Of a DNA stretch of 64,000 nt, positions 44,513-54,180 are shown in pieces. The DNA comes from Chrysemys picta bellii. Its lineage: Eukaryota > Chordata > Testudines > Emydidae. Numbering within the stretch: position 1 is the stretch's first letter; the number at the start of each line of letters is the position of its first letter. The stretch is taken from assembly GCF_011386835.1 (NCBI RefSeq), contig NC_088792.1, positions 45,498,882 through 45,562,881 of the forward strand. The letters are read 5' to 3'. Both the position numbers and the translations under genes were made by a program. Below the pieces are notes generated by a model. That model searched no databases and was not told the origin of the DNA. It was given only the letters and a program-made list of their open reading frames with translations.

Positions 44513-44870
44513 TAAAACTTGTGTAAATGAGTGGAGAACTAGGCCCTTGTTTCTCTCTTGTTGGGCTGCTTAATCATAACTATGTAACACTTGGAGCATT
44601 CTCTTTAGGAAAATGAACACTCTTCATCATAGACAGCTGTGATGTAGAGTGAGTCTCCAAGATCAGGTGCTGTCGGCTCACCTATTGAAATACTCAAAAT
44701 GGCAGCCTGGGTCGGGTGTGTTGAAGGCTGCAAAGCCAGGGCATGGAGCGATGACTATGCACTGGCATCACAGCTGATCAGAAAAAAAGAGAAATAGGAG
44801 GACAAAGGAAGAAGAGATGGCAAGAGAAGCTGAACAGTCGGCGTAGGGAGGTTATATTACTACGCGTGTG
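44513..44870. other. Unique sequence, no gene seen
   Basis: Nothing recognisable. Confidence 0.4.
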
Positions 44871-44875
44871 ATTGC

Positions 44876-45010
44876 TATTGGAATACTGTGTCCAGTTCTG
44901 GTGTCAACAATTCAAGTATGATGTTAATAATTCCCAGCTGAGTAAAAGGTTACAGATCGGATCAGGAGATGAAATTAAGAGCAAAAGTAGAGAGGAGTTA
45001 ACTGATTTTT
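44876..45010 (+). pseudogene. Old CR1 LINE RT fragment
   Basis: [16 protein letters not shown] (44877-44925 region) is the CR1 '[10 protein letters not shown]' box seen intact at 52 and 55 kb. Beyond it the sequence decays quickly. Confidence 0.6.
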
Positions 45011-45148
45011 TTCCCCCCAAATAGGACAAAATACCTATCAAGTCTTCACCTAAAACTATATACATACTCTTCTAATATTACCACTCCTCATAAGTAATGT
45101 TCTGTAATTGGGAATGGGAGAGGGAATCCTCAAACTGAGGGGAGATGG

Positions 45149-45340
45149 TACACCTCTACCCCGATATAATGCAACCCGATAGAACACGAATTCAGATATA
45201 ACGCAGTAAAGCAGCGCTCCGGGGGGGCGGGGCTGCGCATGCCGGTGGATCAAAGCAAGTTCGATATAACGCAATTTCACCTATAACGCAGTAAGATTTT
45301 TTGGCTCCCGAGGACAGCATTATATCGAGGTAGAGGTGTA
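45149..45340. mobile_element. Mariner-type MITE, 192 bp with TA ends
   Basis: TACACCTCTACCCCGATATAA and TTATATCGAGGTAGAGGTGTA are long, nearly perfect inverted ends, bounded by TA on both sides, the Tc1/mariner target. Internal GATATAACGC motifs repeat (GTTCGATATAACGCAATTTC, CCTATAACGCAGTAAG). Many CpGs survive, suggesting a fairly young insertion. Confidence 0.85.
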
Positions 45341-46515
45341 TGTGCGATTGCACCTGGGAGAAGATGTGTTCACCAGAGAACCTCCCTATTAAGATGTGGT
45401 CTGCAGTGCACTATGAAATCTTGAGAACCCCTGCAGTAAATGAAAGTATAAAATATTTAGAACCAGAGTATGGATTGGACTTCCTTCTAGGGATGAAAAT
45501 GGAAAGTGGCTCTATTAAAGGTTGAAAGTAAAGTGAAGGGTATTATTATACAATACAATGAGACCAGGCTTAAATTAATTATTATGGCAGGCCAAATTTA
45601 AAGGACCTCAAAAGGGAAAGTTTTTCATTGTGGAATGTTTCAGTATCATACATTTACTAAATTTTCTGCCAGCTTAGTGAAAAATTTTAACAAGTGGTCA
45701 ACTCCTGGGGCTAGATTTTGCTCTCACTTATACATGGCTGAATCAGGAGTAATTCCAGCAAAATCAATGGCATTCCACTGGTATGAAACAGGTATTAGCA
45801 AGATTGAGTCCGGCCCCTGGTCAGCACTGAACAATCTGTCATCGCCATCATTCACTTTTTTAAATTACTATATATAAGCCAAGCACTTCTAGTGTTTCAA
45901 CCCAGTCTAATCTATTCTACACCACTGGCTCTAATCTATACCCAAAAGGCATTGTAGCTTCACTTATTATTTCTGATTACATATGTACCTACATTTTAGT
46001 GGAGGAGAGGAACTCTTATATAAGAAAACATTGTTTCTTTTTCTCTCCTGTGATTTCAGTTGTATCTTAATTTTTTCCTCATTATAATTGTATGCATATT
46101 TAACGTTGCTACAGTATGTGACTCATTTATGAAAACCACTGCCACTTATAAATTTTCTATGTAAACTTGAATTTGAAATGACTGTATTGCCTGAAGAATT
46201 TGTTCCATCGCCATTTTACCACGCTCTAGTGATCTGTGAAATACTTCATCTCCCTTCCTTTCAAAGGCATTGTATAAAGATGACCTGCTGCTCTTTCATA
46301 GGCTGAGATAATCAGAAAAAGGCAGCATTTATTTCTCCATCCCTAAAAGCCAGTGTACAAGAGATCTCAACTTCCTTCAGCCACCAACTCTTACCTCATC
46401 CCATTGAATCTTCTTTATTTTAAAAATAGTCATTTTGTCCCTCTCTGTTTTCAGGCAAATCAAAGCTGTCATGTAATGCATGATGATGATGAGTCAATCA
46501 TTGTCACTCCAACTA
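45341..46515. other. Unique sequence with one palindromic repeat
   Basis: At 45707-45817, GGGGCTAGATTTTGCTCTCACTTATAC ... ATTGAGTCCGGCCCC is a decayed palindromic repeat containing GGAGTAATTCCAGCAAAATC. No gene was found. Confidence 0.45.
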
Positions 46516-46904
46516 TACACTATGGGCTAGATCCACAACGGGATTTAGGCACCTAACTGCCACTTTAGGCACTTAGTACAAAATTTAGATCCTCAAAACC
46601 CCAGTTTAGCTGACTCCTAACCCTGTAAGAATCTAAGTTTCTGCCTACAAAAGTCCCTAAGGAGCATCAAAATCTGCCACTGAGCATGTGCACATCTGCC
46701 TAAGTCCTGACGTCTGGTGCCTTCCTCAGGCCTAAGCCCAAGTGGGTCTTCAAACTAGGCGTTCCCCACAAATTTCACCTGTGGGGCCTGAACAGGCCTC
46801 ACTCAAAACACAGCCACATCTAACCTTTATCCCAGTAGTTAGATCACTGACCCAGGATGTGGAACACCCAGGTTTAAATGCCCCTTCTGCATGATTTGAA
46901 TCCT

Positions 46905-47630
46905 GTAACAAGATGAGCTGCCCCTTTAAGGACCAGGAAGCCCGGGCTGGCCAACTCTGTTTAATTATCTGCACCCTGCCACACTTTTGCTGAATGTAGA
47001 ACTTAAAAAGGGAGGAAAGCTAGCAGTCAGGGAATGAGCTGAGTAGCTGAGTTCCAGGAGTGGAGCTAACTCCCATAGTGGGCCCCAAGGAGAGAGTCGG
47101 ACTGCGGCCAGTGTTCCATGAGGACCCCAGGAGAGGTGAGAGGCTCCAGTGATTTTTGTTTGTCATTTTGAGCTATACTGAGGGGCCCTGGGAACTGCTA
47201 CTCTGGAACGAAGAGTGTGAATTTTGTTGAGTTCTGCGGTGAGTTGGAAGGAGTTTGCTGCTGGCCTGGGAGGAGCCAGGTAAAAGACCTTTGAAGAGGC
47301 CAGTTGGGAGAAGCCAGCTTAGGACCTGTCCAGTTACAACCAGACTCCAATACCCCAGAAGCAGATTGAACTTTTAAGTGACCTGGCTGGAGGGCTAAGC
47401 GATGGAAGACCCAAATGGAGATGACTAATAGGAGGCAACCAAGGGGAAGGCCGTGCAACCAGACACAAGGGGGTGCTCCCCCCCACACACACCAAGTGAG
47501 TTGCTTCTAGGAACATGGGGCTCAGAATGGGGAGGGACCTTATTAAAAACCCAGATCAGAGAAAAAGTGTCCCAACCACTGGGCTGTGGGATATTCTAGA
47601 GTGGGTCATCCCTCAATCTCTCCTACTGAA
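46905..47630. other. Unassigned block, possible LTR insert
   Basis: The sequence from TGTAACAAGATGAGCTGCCC onwards has no similarity to the surrounding repeat and includes GCCCCTTTAAGGACC, as in some turtle LTRs. Neither a matching CA end nor a duplication was located. Frames here are unremarkable. Confidence 0.3.
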
Positions 47631-47804
47631 ACTATTCCACTTTATATAAATAATTAAGCAGTCATGGGAATTTGGGTCTCCCACCTCCCAGGGAGTTCTT
47701 GAGCCACTGAGTTATAGAGTCGTTCTTACGTTTTCTCTGGTCCCATGAATATTTAATTATTTATACAAAGTGAAATGGATTCAACAGAAGAGATTGAGAG
47801 AATC

Positions 47805-47940
47805 CCACCCCTGTGGTGAAGACACTGTCCTGAGAGGTGGGAGATGTGTGTTCAAATCCCTGTTCCAAATCAGGCAGAGATGGGGATTTGAACATGAGTC
47901 TCCCACATCCTGTCTGAGTGCTCCAACCACTAACTACGGA
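47805..47940 (+). repeat. tRNA-related SINE-like segment
   Basis: TGGTGAAGACACTGTCCTGA ... GTGTTCAAATCCCTG has a B-box-like GTTCAAATCCC. An oppositely oriented counterpart (GGGATTTGAACATGAGTCTC) follows at 47882, making an inverted pair. Confidence 0.5.
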
Positions 47941-47992
47941 TTAGAAAGGGTCACCGATGCCACCATTTTTTGTGAGAAAGAGCTTAGGCATC

Positions 47993-48890
47993 TGTCATAA
48001 CTATAAAGGGAAGGGTAACAGCTGTCCTGTGTACAGTACTGTAAAATCCCTCCTGGCCAGAGACTCCAAAATCCTTTTCCCTGTAAAGGGTTAAGAAGCT
48101 CAGGTAACCTGGCTGGCACCTGACCCAAAGGACCAATAAGGGGACAAGATACTTTCAAATCTTGGGGGGGGGGGAAGGCTTTTGTTTGTGCTCTTTGTTT
48201 TGGGAAGTCGTTCGCTCTTGGGACTGAGAGGGACCAGACATCAATCCAGGTTCTCCACATCTTTCTAAACAAGTCTCTCATATTTCAAACTTGTAAGTAA
48301 ACAGCCAGGCAAGGCGTTTTTATCTTTGTTTTCTCAACTTGTAAATGTACCTTTTACTAGAGTGTTTATCTCTGTCTGCTGTACTTTGAACCTGAGGCTA
48401 GAGGGGGGTCCTCTGAGCTCTTTAAGTTTGATTACCCTGTAAAGTTATTTTCCATACTGATTTTACAGAGATGATTTTTACCTTTTTTCTTTAATTAAAA
48501 GTCTTCTTCTTAAGAACCGGATTGATTTTTTCCTCGTTTGTAGATCCAAGGGGGTTGGATCTGTATTCACCAGGAGTTGGTGGAAGGAAGGAGGGGGGGT
48601 GGTTAATTTCTCCTTGTTTTAAGATCCAAGGGGGTTGGAACTGTATTCACCAGGAGTTGGTGGAAGGAAGGAGGGGGGATGGTTCATTTCTCCCTGCTTT
48701 AAGACCAAGGGGTTTGGATCTGTATTCACCAGGGAATTGGTGAAGAGTTTCTCAAGGCTACCCAGGGAAGGGAATTAGCTTTGGGATGGTGGCAGCGGAC
48801 CAGATCTAAGCTGGTAGTTAAGCTTAGAAGTTTTCATGCAGGCCCCCACATTTGTACCCTAAAGTTCAGAATGGGGAAGCAGCCTTGACA
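47993..48890 (+). mobile_element. Solo LTR, 898 bp
   Basis: Begins TGTCATAACTATAAAGGGAAG and ends GCAGCCTTGACA, flanked by a perfect 5-bp duplication GCATC (47988-47992 and 48891-48895). Contains an ATTAAA at 48494-48499, and after it a triplicated ~80-bp unit (48543-48745). This is a high-copy turtle LTR by familiarity. No internal retroviral sequence remains. Confidence 0.9.
48543..48745 (+). repeat. Tandem triplication, 80-bp period, in LTR
   Basis: GATCCAAGGGGGTTGGATCTG recurs at 48543, 48623 (one change) and 48703 (shortened to GACCAAGGGGTTTGG), each followed by GTATTCACCAGG. Periodicity is exactly 80 bp between starts. A 73-codon frame over it simply repeats GLDLYSPG-like units. Confidence 0.9.
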
Positions 48891-49197
48891 GCATCTAACT
48901 CCAGAAGCGGTTTCTTGGCTGTGAATCCTGAACAGAAATAGGTGCCTAGGTCCCTTTGAAGAGTAGGACTTCGGCGACACCCCTCTTCTCAGCATTTCCT
49001 TTTGGCTAGTTTAGGTGGCTTCTGCAATCAATGTGCTGGCTTCTGTTAATCCCTTACCCTAGGCATCTAACTCTCCCCGTGCATTGTATGAGGAGTCTGG
49101 AGACCTAACTCAGGGATGTGGATACCATTAAGTGGTAGAGCACTAAACATCAGACCTTGCAATGTTGAGCCCAAGTCCCCCTTTGTGGATATAGCCC

Positions 49198-49490
49198 AGT
49201 GGGCCAGATTCCACTATGTGTTCTGGACTCTTTGCAACATTCTAGTGGTACAAATCAGCCCCATCTAGCCAGCAGAGAATTTCTTTGGCATGAAGGGGCT
49301 CTCTGTTGGTGCACATCACCTACACCCAGCCCCAGCATAAGAGGAGGTGATGAAACATGGCTATCTCCAGCTGCAGATAGAATTGCCACTTGTCTCACTT
49401 TTCCCTGGGACAGTCCCTACCCTGAAAGGGCTGTCCCAAGCCCTCTCATGGTTGCATTGCAGAAGTGACAAAGCAGAATAGAGAGGAGAC
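49198..49490. other. Unique sequence, no gene seen
   Basis: Nothing recognised beyond a 'gggccagattcc'-type repeat start at 49201. Confidence 0.35.
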
Positions 49491-49493
49491 ACA

Positions 49494-49785
49494 GGGTATG
49501 TCTACACTGGAGCTGTAGTGTAATTTCCAGCTCAGATAGACGTACCTGTGCTAGCTCTGTTTGAGCTTGCTCCCTAAAAGTAAGTGTAGCCGCAGCTATG
49601 CGGGCAGCTGGACACACTAACTACCCAAGTACAATCCTCTTCAAGACATAGGTACATACTTGGGTGGCTTGCAGTTGCACTGCTGTGGCTACACCACTAT
49701 TTTTAGTGTGCTACATCAATCAGAGCTAGCGCACATATGTCTACTTGAGCTGGAAATTACACCTTGAGCTCCAGTGTAGACATAC
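49494..49785. mobile_element. Harbinger-type MITE, 292 bp
   Basis: GGGTATGTCTACACTGGAGCT and AGCTCCAGTGTAGACATAC are inverted ends, flanked by ACA (49491-49493 and 49786-49788). Inner inverted blocks TAATTTCCAGCTCA/TGAGCTGGAAATTA extend the stem beyond 50 nt. Confidence 0.8.
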
Positions 49786-49788
49786 ACA

Positions 49789-50026
49789 GAATGAGCCTTC
49801 CCTATCCATATGCCTTTTGATCTAGGTGAACTGGACTGGAAGCCCAGAGTCCATAATTTCTGGTCTAATTGCATCCCTGATAGTGTTACTATTTCTGTGC
49901 ACTTCCATGCCTTTATTACTCACTCACTCATTTTACAAATAAGGCAAATGAAAGATTGTGCACGTTCATTTCTGGCAGAGTGGGGAAGAGAACCCAGCTG
50001 TCTAATATGACAGAACCAAGTCTCAC
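49789..50026. other. Short unique spacer
   Basis: Lies between two MITEs. No features. Confidence 0.4.
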
Positions 50027-50029
50027 TTA

Positions 50030-50318
50030 GGGTATGTCTTCACTACCTGCTGGATCAGCAGGCAGTGATTGATCTAGCGGGGATCGATTTATCGCGTCTA
50101 GTCTAGACGCGATAAATTGACCCCCGCGCACTCTCCCATCGACTCCTGTACTTCACCGCCACGAGAGGCGCAGTTGGAGTCGACGGGGGTGCAGCAGCAG
50201 TCGATTCACCACGGTGAAGATACCACAGTAAGTCGATCTAAGTACATCGACCTCAGCTACATTATTCACGTAGCTGAAGTTGCGTAACTTAGTTCGATCC
50301 CCCAGTGTAGACCAGGGC
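50030..50318. mobile_element. Harbinger-type MITE, 289 bp
   Basis: GGGTATGTCTTCACTACC and CAGTGTAGACCAGGGC are inverted ends, with TTA (50027-50029) and TCA (50319-50321) flanks that differ at one base. The inner palindrome ATTTATCGCGTCTAGTCTAG/ACGCGATAAATTGA is well kept, as are GTAGCTGAAGTTGCG and other CpG-containing blocks shared with 11964-12248. Confidence 0.8.
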
Positions 50319-50499
50319 TCAGGCACAATACCTTTCAGACTGAAAATGCTACATGTATGTGCCTGGGTGCCTTTCTGGTAAATTTTCTGTATCTGCTATG
50401 AGAGGTGAGCAAACTTTTTAGCCTGAGGGCCACATTGGGATATGGAAATTGTATGGCAGGCCATGAATGCTCATGAAATTGGGGGTAGGGATGCAGGAG

Positions 50500-50990
50500 A
50501 AGGTGCAGGCTCCGACTGGGGGTGCGGACTCTGGGGTGGAGCCAGAAATGAGGAGTTCAGAGTGCAGGAGGGGGCTCTGGGTTGGGGTGCGGGCTCTGGG
50601 GTGGGGCTAGGGGTGCAGGAGTGGGCTCCAGGCTGGGACTGAGGGGTTCAGAGGGTGGGAGGGGGATCAGGTCTGGGGTACAGGGGCGGGGTGTGAGGGC
50701 TATGGCTGGGGGTGCAGGCTCTGGGGTGGGGCCGGGGATGAGGGGTTTGGGATGCAGGAGGGTGCTCCAGGCTGGGACCAATGGGTTCAGAGGGCAGGAG
50801 GAGGATCAGGGATGAGGCAGACTGTTGGGGCACGAGGGGGTGAGGGCTCTGGCTAGGGGTATGGGCTATGGGGTGGGGCTAGGGATGAGGGGCTTGGGGT
50901 ACAAGAGGGGGCTGTGGTCTGGGATTGAAGGGTTCAGAGGGTGGGAGGGGGATGAGGGCTGTGGCAGGGGATTGGGGCACTGGTGGGGTC
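50500..50990 (+). repeat. G-rich minisatellite, ~40-bp irregular unit
   Basis: Variants of GGGTGCGGGCTCTGGGGTGGGGC followed by AGGGGTTCAGAGGGTGGGAG repeat many times. The strand asymmetry (G on plus) is extreme. Confidence 0.85.
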
Positions 50991-51283
50991 TCAGGGGTGC
51001 AGGCTCCAGGCAGCGCTTACCGCAAGCAGCTCCTGGAAGCATGTCCCTCCTCCGACTCCGAGGTGCGCTGCCCTGTCCACAGGCACCACCCCTGCAGCTC
51101 CCATTGGCCAAGAACTGTGGCCAATGGGAGCTGCAGAGGTGGCGCCTGTGGACAGGGTAGAGCCACCTGCTGTGCTTCCGCATATAACGTAGGAGCCAGA
51201 GGTGGGGGTCATGCCAGTTGTTTCCTGGGAGACGCGTGGAGCAGGGCAAGCACCCGACCCTGCTCCCTGGCTGGAGCTGAAGG

Positions 51284-51588
51284 CAGGGCCGGCTCTAACT
51301 TTTTTGCTGCCCCAAGCAGAAAAAAAAAAAAAGCGCCGCCCCGCCAAGCCCCCCCCGCCGAGCGTCGTGCCACAGGAACACCCGCCCCCGCCGACTGCCG
51401 CGCCGCCGGAACCCCGCCCCCCCCGAGCGCCGCCCCGCCAAGCCCCCCCTCACCAAGCGCCGCGCCGCCGGAGCACCCCCCACGGAATGCTGCGCCGCGC
51501 TGCCCACGGCCACCCCAAGATTGGCCTCCCCTTACCAGGTATCGCCCCAAGCATGTGCTTGGTTGCCTGGTGCCTGGAACCAGCTCTG
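51284..51588. mobile_element. hAT MITE (CAGGGCCGGCTC type), 305 bp, nested
   Basis: CAGGGCCGGCTCTAAC and GGAACCAGCTCTG are the ends. Flanks GCTGAAGG (51276-51283) and GCTGAGGG (51589-51596) differ at one base. The interior is a CCGCCCCGCCAAGCCCC-type GC-rich core after an A run. Confidence 0.85.
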
Positions 51589-51655
51589 GCTGAGGGACGG
51601 ATTAGATGGTTTAACGGGCCAGATGTGGCCGCAGGCCGTAGTTTACTCACCCCTG

Positions 51656-51867
51656 ATAGATCACACTCCCCATCACAGCCAGGGACAGAACACAGGACCC
51701 TGACACTTGTCTCAAAATAGTTGTGTAACCCTCTGATAAATGTGTGTACATCCACATAAGGATAACACTATACTATTCCTACTAGTTGCTTCTTTAGCTC
51801 AAGTGGTAGCAATCTTTGCTATTAATTTGCATGTCCTTGGTTCAAACACAGATAAAGAGCCATTGGG
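51656..51867. other. Short unique spacer
   Basis: No features were recognised between the hAT and the CR1. Confidence 0.4.
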
Positions 51868-52648
51868 GAAAAAAAGCACGTGATCATGTACTTAGGACGG
51901 AAGAATCCCATGCACTGCTACAGACTAGGGACCGAATGGCTAGGTAGCAGTTCTGCAGAAAAGGACCTAGGGGTCACAGTGGACGAGAAGCTGGATATGA
52001 GTCAACAGTGTGCTCTTGTTGCCAAGAAGGCTAACGGCATTTTGGGCTGTATAAGTAGGGGCATTGCCAGCAGATCGAGGAATGTGATCGTTCCCCTTTA
52101 TTCGACATTGGTGAGGCCTCATCTGGAATACTGTGTCCAGTTTTGGGCCCCAAACTACAAGAAGGATGTGGAAAAATTGGAAAGAGTCCAGCGGAGGGCA
52201 ACAAAAATGATTAGGGGGCTGGAGCACATGACTTATGAGGAGAGGCTGAGGGAACTGGGATTGTTTAGTCTCCAGAAGAGAAGAATGAGGGGGGATTTGA
52301 TAGCAGCCTTCAACTACCTGAAGGGGGGTTCCAAAGAGGATGGAGCTCGGCTGTTCTCAGTGGTGGCAGATGACAGAACAAGGAGCAATGGTCTCAAGTT
52401 GCAGTGGGGGAGGTCCAGGTTGGATATCAGGAAAAACTATTTCACTAGGAGGGTGGTGAAACACTGGAATGCGTTACCTAGGGAGGTGGTGGAGTCTCCT
52501 TCCTTGGAGGTTTTTAAGGCCCGGCTTGACAAAGCCCTGGCTGGGATGATTTAGCTGGGAATTGGTCCTGCTTTGAGCAGGGGGTTGGACTAGATGACCT
52601 CTTGAGGTCCCTTCCAACTCTGATATTCTATGATTCTATGATTCTATG
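51868..52648 (+). mobile_element. 5'-truncated CR1 LINE
   Basis: A CR1 copy truncated in the RT domain, with a full 3' end: GGGGGTTGGACTAGATGACC ... CTTCCAACTCTGATATTCTATG and the terminal repeat ATTCTATGATTCTATG. This is the best-preserved LINE in the window. Confidence 0.95.
51880..52554 (+). pseudogene. CR1 ORF2 C-terminal part, open 224 codons
   Basis: The frame stays open to its natural stop. Landmarks in order: [111 protein letters not shown] and [20 protein letters not shown]. It lacks the endonuclease and the RT catalytic F-A-D-D, which lie upstream in a full element, so it cannot retrotranspose. The apparent start at 51880 is an internal methionine, not a true initiation site. Confidence 0.95.
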
Positions 52649-52814
52649 TCATTAAAGACTGTACCATAATGCATATGCACAAAGGGGATTTTTTAAGGTT
52701 GCACAGGCAGTTTTAATTCTGGCATTTCCTAACCTTTGAGTACTGGACTGTGTAACCTTATCATTCTTTCACTATTTGATTTTTGGGTATTTTTGCATGT
52801 AATATACCCACCTT
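52649..52814. other. Short unique spacer
   Basis: AT-rich, no features. Confidence 0.4.
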
Positions 52815-53038
52815 TGTCACCTCTTGTCCAGATTACAGTAATACAATATACCTGATCATAAAGCCATCAGCTCTTGGGAAACTCCAGCTATTACAGAACG
52901 TTGCATCTCCTTAGGAATATGGGATACTGCAAGCAAAGCAAACCTGTCTTCTACTCTCTACACTGGCTGCCCATAGATCATTGAGTCAAATTCAAGGTCT
53001 CAGTTATTATCTTCAAATCAAATCAGTATCTTAGATGT

Positions 53039-54180
53039 CTGTAGACTAATGTGAGAAGTATGGGGAATAAGCAGGAAGAATTCGAAATGTTTGTAAAACA
53101 TAACTATGACATAGTTGGCATCACAGAGACTTGGCGGGATGATATGCATGACTTGAATATTGGTATAGAAGGACACAGCTTGCTCAGGAAGGACAGGCAG
53201 AGGAAAAAGGGAGGAGGTGTTGCCTTGTATATTAAAAATGTCAACACTTGGACTGAGGTTGAGATAGAAATAAGAGACAGACTTGTTGAAAGTCTCTGGG
53301 TAAGGATAAAAGGGGTAAAAAACAAGGCTGATGTCATGGTAAGGGTCTACTACAGACCACCAAACCAGGAAGAAGAGGTGGATGAGGCTTTTTTTAAACA
53401 ACTAACAAAATCATCCAAAGCACAGGACTTGGTGGTGATGTGGGACTTCAACTATGCAGACATCTGTTGGGGAAAATAACACAGCAAGGCACAGATTATC
53501 CAACAAATTCTTGGAATGTACTGGAGACAATTTTTTATTTCAGAAGGTTGAGAAAGCTACTGGGGGAAGGCAGTTCTAGATTTGATTTTGACAAATAGGG
53601 AGGAACTGGTTGAGAATTTGAAAGTGGAAGGCAACTTGAGTGAAAGTGATCACGAAATGGTAGAGTTCATGATCCTACGGAATGGTAGGAGGGCAAACAG
53701 CACAATAAAGACAGTAGATTTCAAGAAGGCAGACTTTAGCAAACTCAGGGAGTTGGTAGGTAAAATCCCATTGGAAGCAAGTCTAAGGGGGAAAACTATC
53801 GAAGACAGTTGGCAGTTTTTCAAAGAGACATTTTAAGGGCACAAGAGAAACCACTGCATAGGAAAGATAGGAAGTATGGCAAGAGACCACCCTGGCTTAA
53901 CCAGGAGATCTTCAATGATCTAAAACTCAAAAAAGAGTCTTACAAAAAGTGGAAACTCGGTCAAATTACAGAGGATGAATATAAACAAATAAGTATGTAG
54001 GGACAAAATTAGAAAGGCCAATGCACAAAATGAGATCAAACTAGCTAGGGACATAAAAGAAAACAAGAAAACATTCTACAAATACATTAGAAGCAAGAGG
54101 AAAACCCAGGACAGAGTAGGCCCATTACTCAATGAGGGGGGAAAAGACAATAACAGAAAAAGTGGAAATGGCAATGGTGC
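53039..54180 (+). pseudogene. CR1 AP endonuclease domain and linker, broken
   Basis: Frames read VRSMGNKQEEF, IVGITETWRDD (endonuclease E-T-W box), [39 protein letters not shown] (D-F-N box, normally G-D-F-N, here W-D-F-N), then after a stop [24 protein letters not shown] (catalytic S-D-H), RPPWLNQEIF and YKKWKLGQITEDEYK. Stops at 53477-53479 and 53998-54000 and a frameshift between 53480 and 53580 break it. The glycine of the D-F-N box is replaced. Confidence 0.9.

Larger units (their letters stand above)
46524..49197. mobile_element. Large terminal-inverted-repeat element with inserts
   Basis: GGGCTAGATCCACAACGGG (left) and CCCTTTGTGGATATAGCCC-type right end (CCCCCTTTGTGGATATAGCCC) are inverted. 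Interior blocks TTTAGGCACCTAACT and ATAGGTGCCTAGGTCC occur towards opposite ends. It is split by a solo LTR (47993-48890) and possibly by an unrelated block at about 46905-47630. tRNA-like stretches (GGTTTAAATGCCCC; GTTCAAATCCCTG) are internal. Flanking duplication was not found, so this unit is inferred from its ends. Confidence 0.5.
50400..51655. mobile_element. Non-autonomous hAT-like element with nested MITE
   Basis: AGGTGAGCAAACTTTTTAGCC and GGCCGTAGTTTACTCACCCCTG are imperfect inverted ends. Subterminal GAGGGCCACATTGGG/AGATGTGGCC also pair. The interior has a G-rich minisatellite (50440-50990) and a hairpin CAGCTCCCATTGGCC ... GGCCAATGGGAGCTG near 51097-51134. A second MITE is inserted at 51284-51588. 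No duplication survives. Long frames (111-222 codons) are repeat artefacts. Confidence 0.7.

Noticed and set aside
48522..48743. 73-codon frame with repeated GLDLYSPG units
   Set aside because: It is explained by the 80-bp DNA triplication within a solo LTR.
50825..51720. Frames of 111-222 codons, proline-rich
   Set aside because: They span repeat-derived DNA crossing a MITE boundary, so no single gene could include them.
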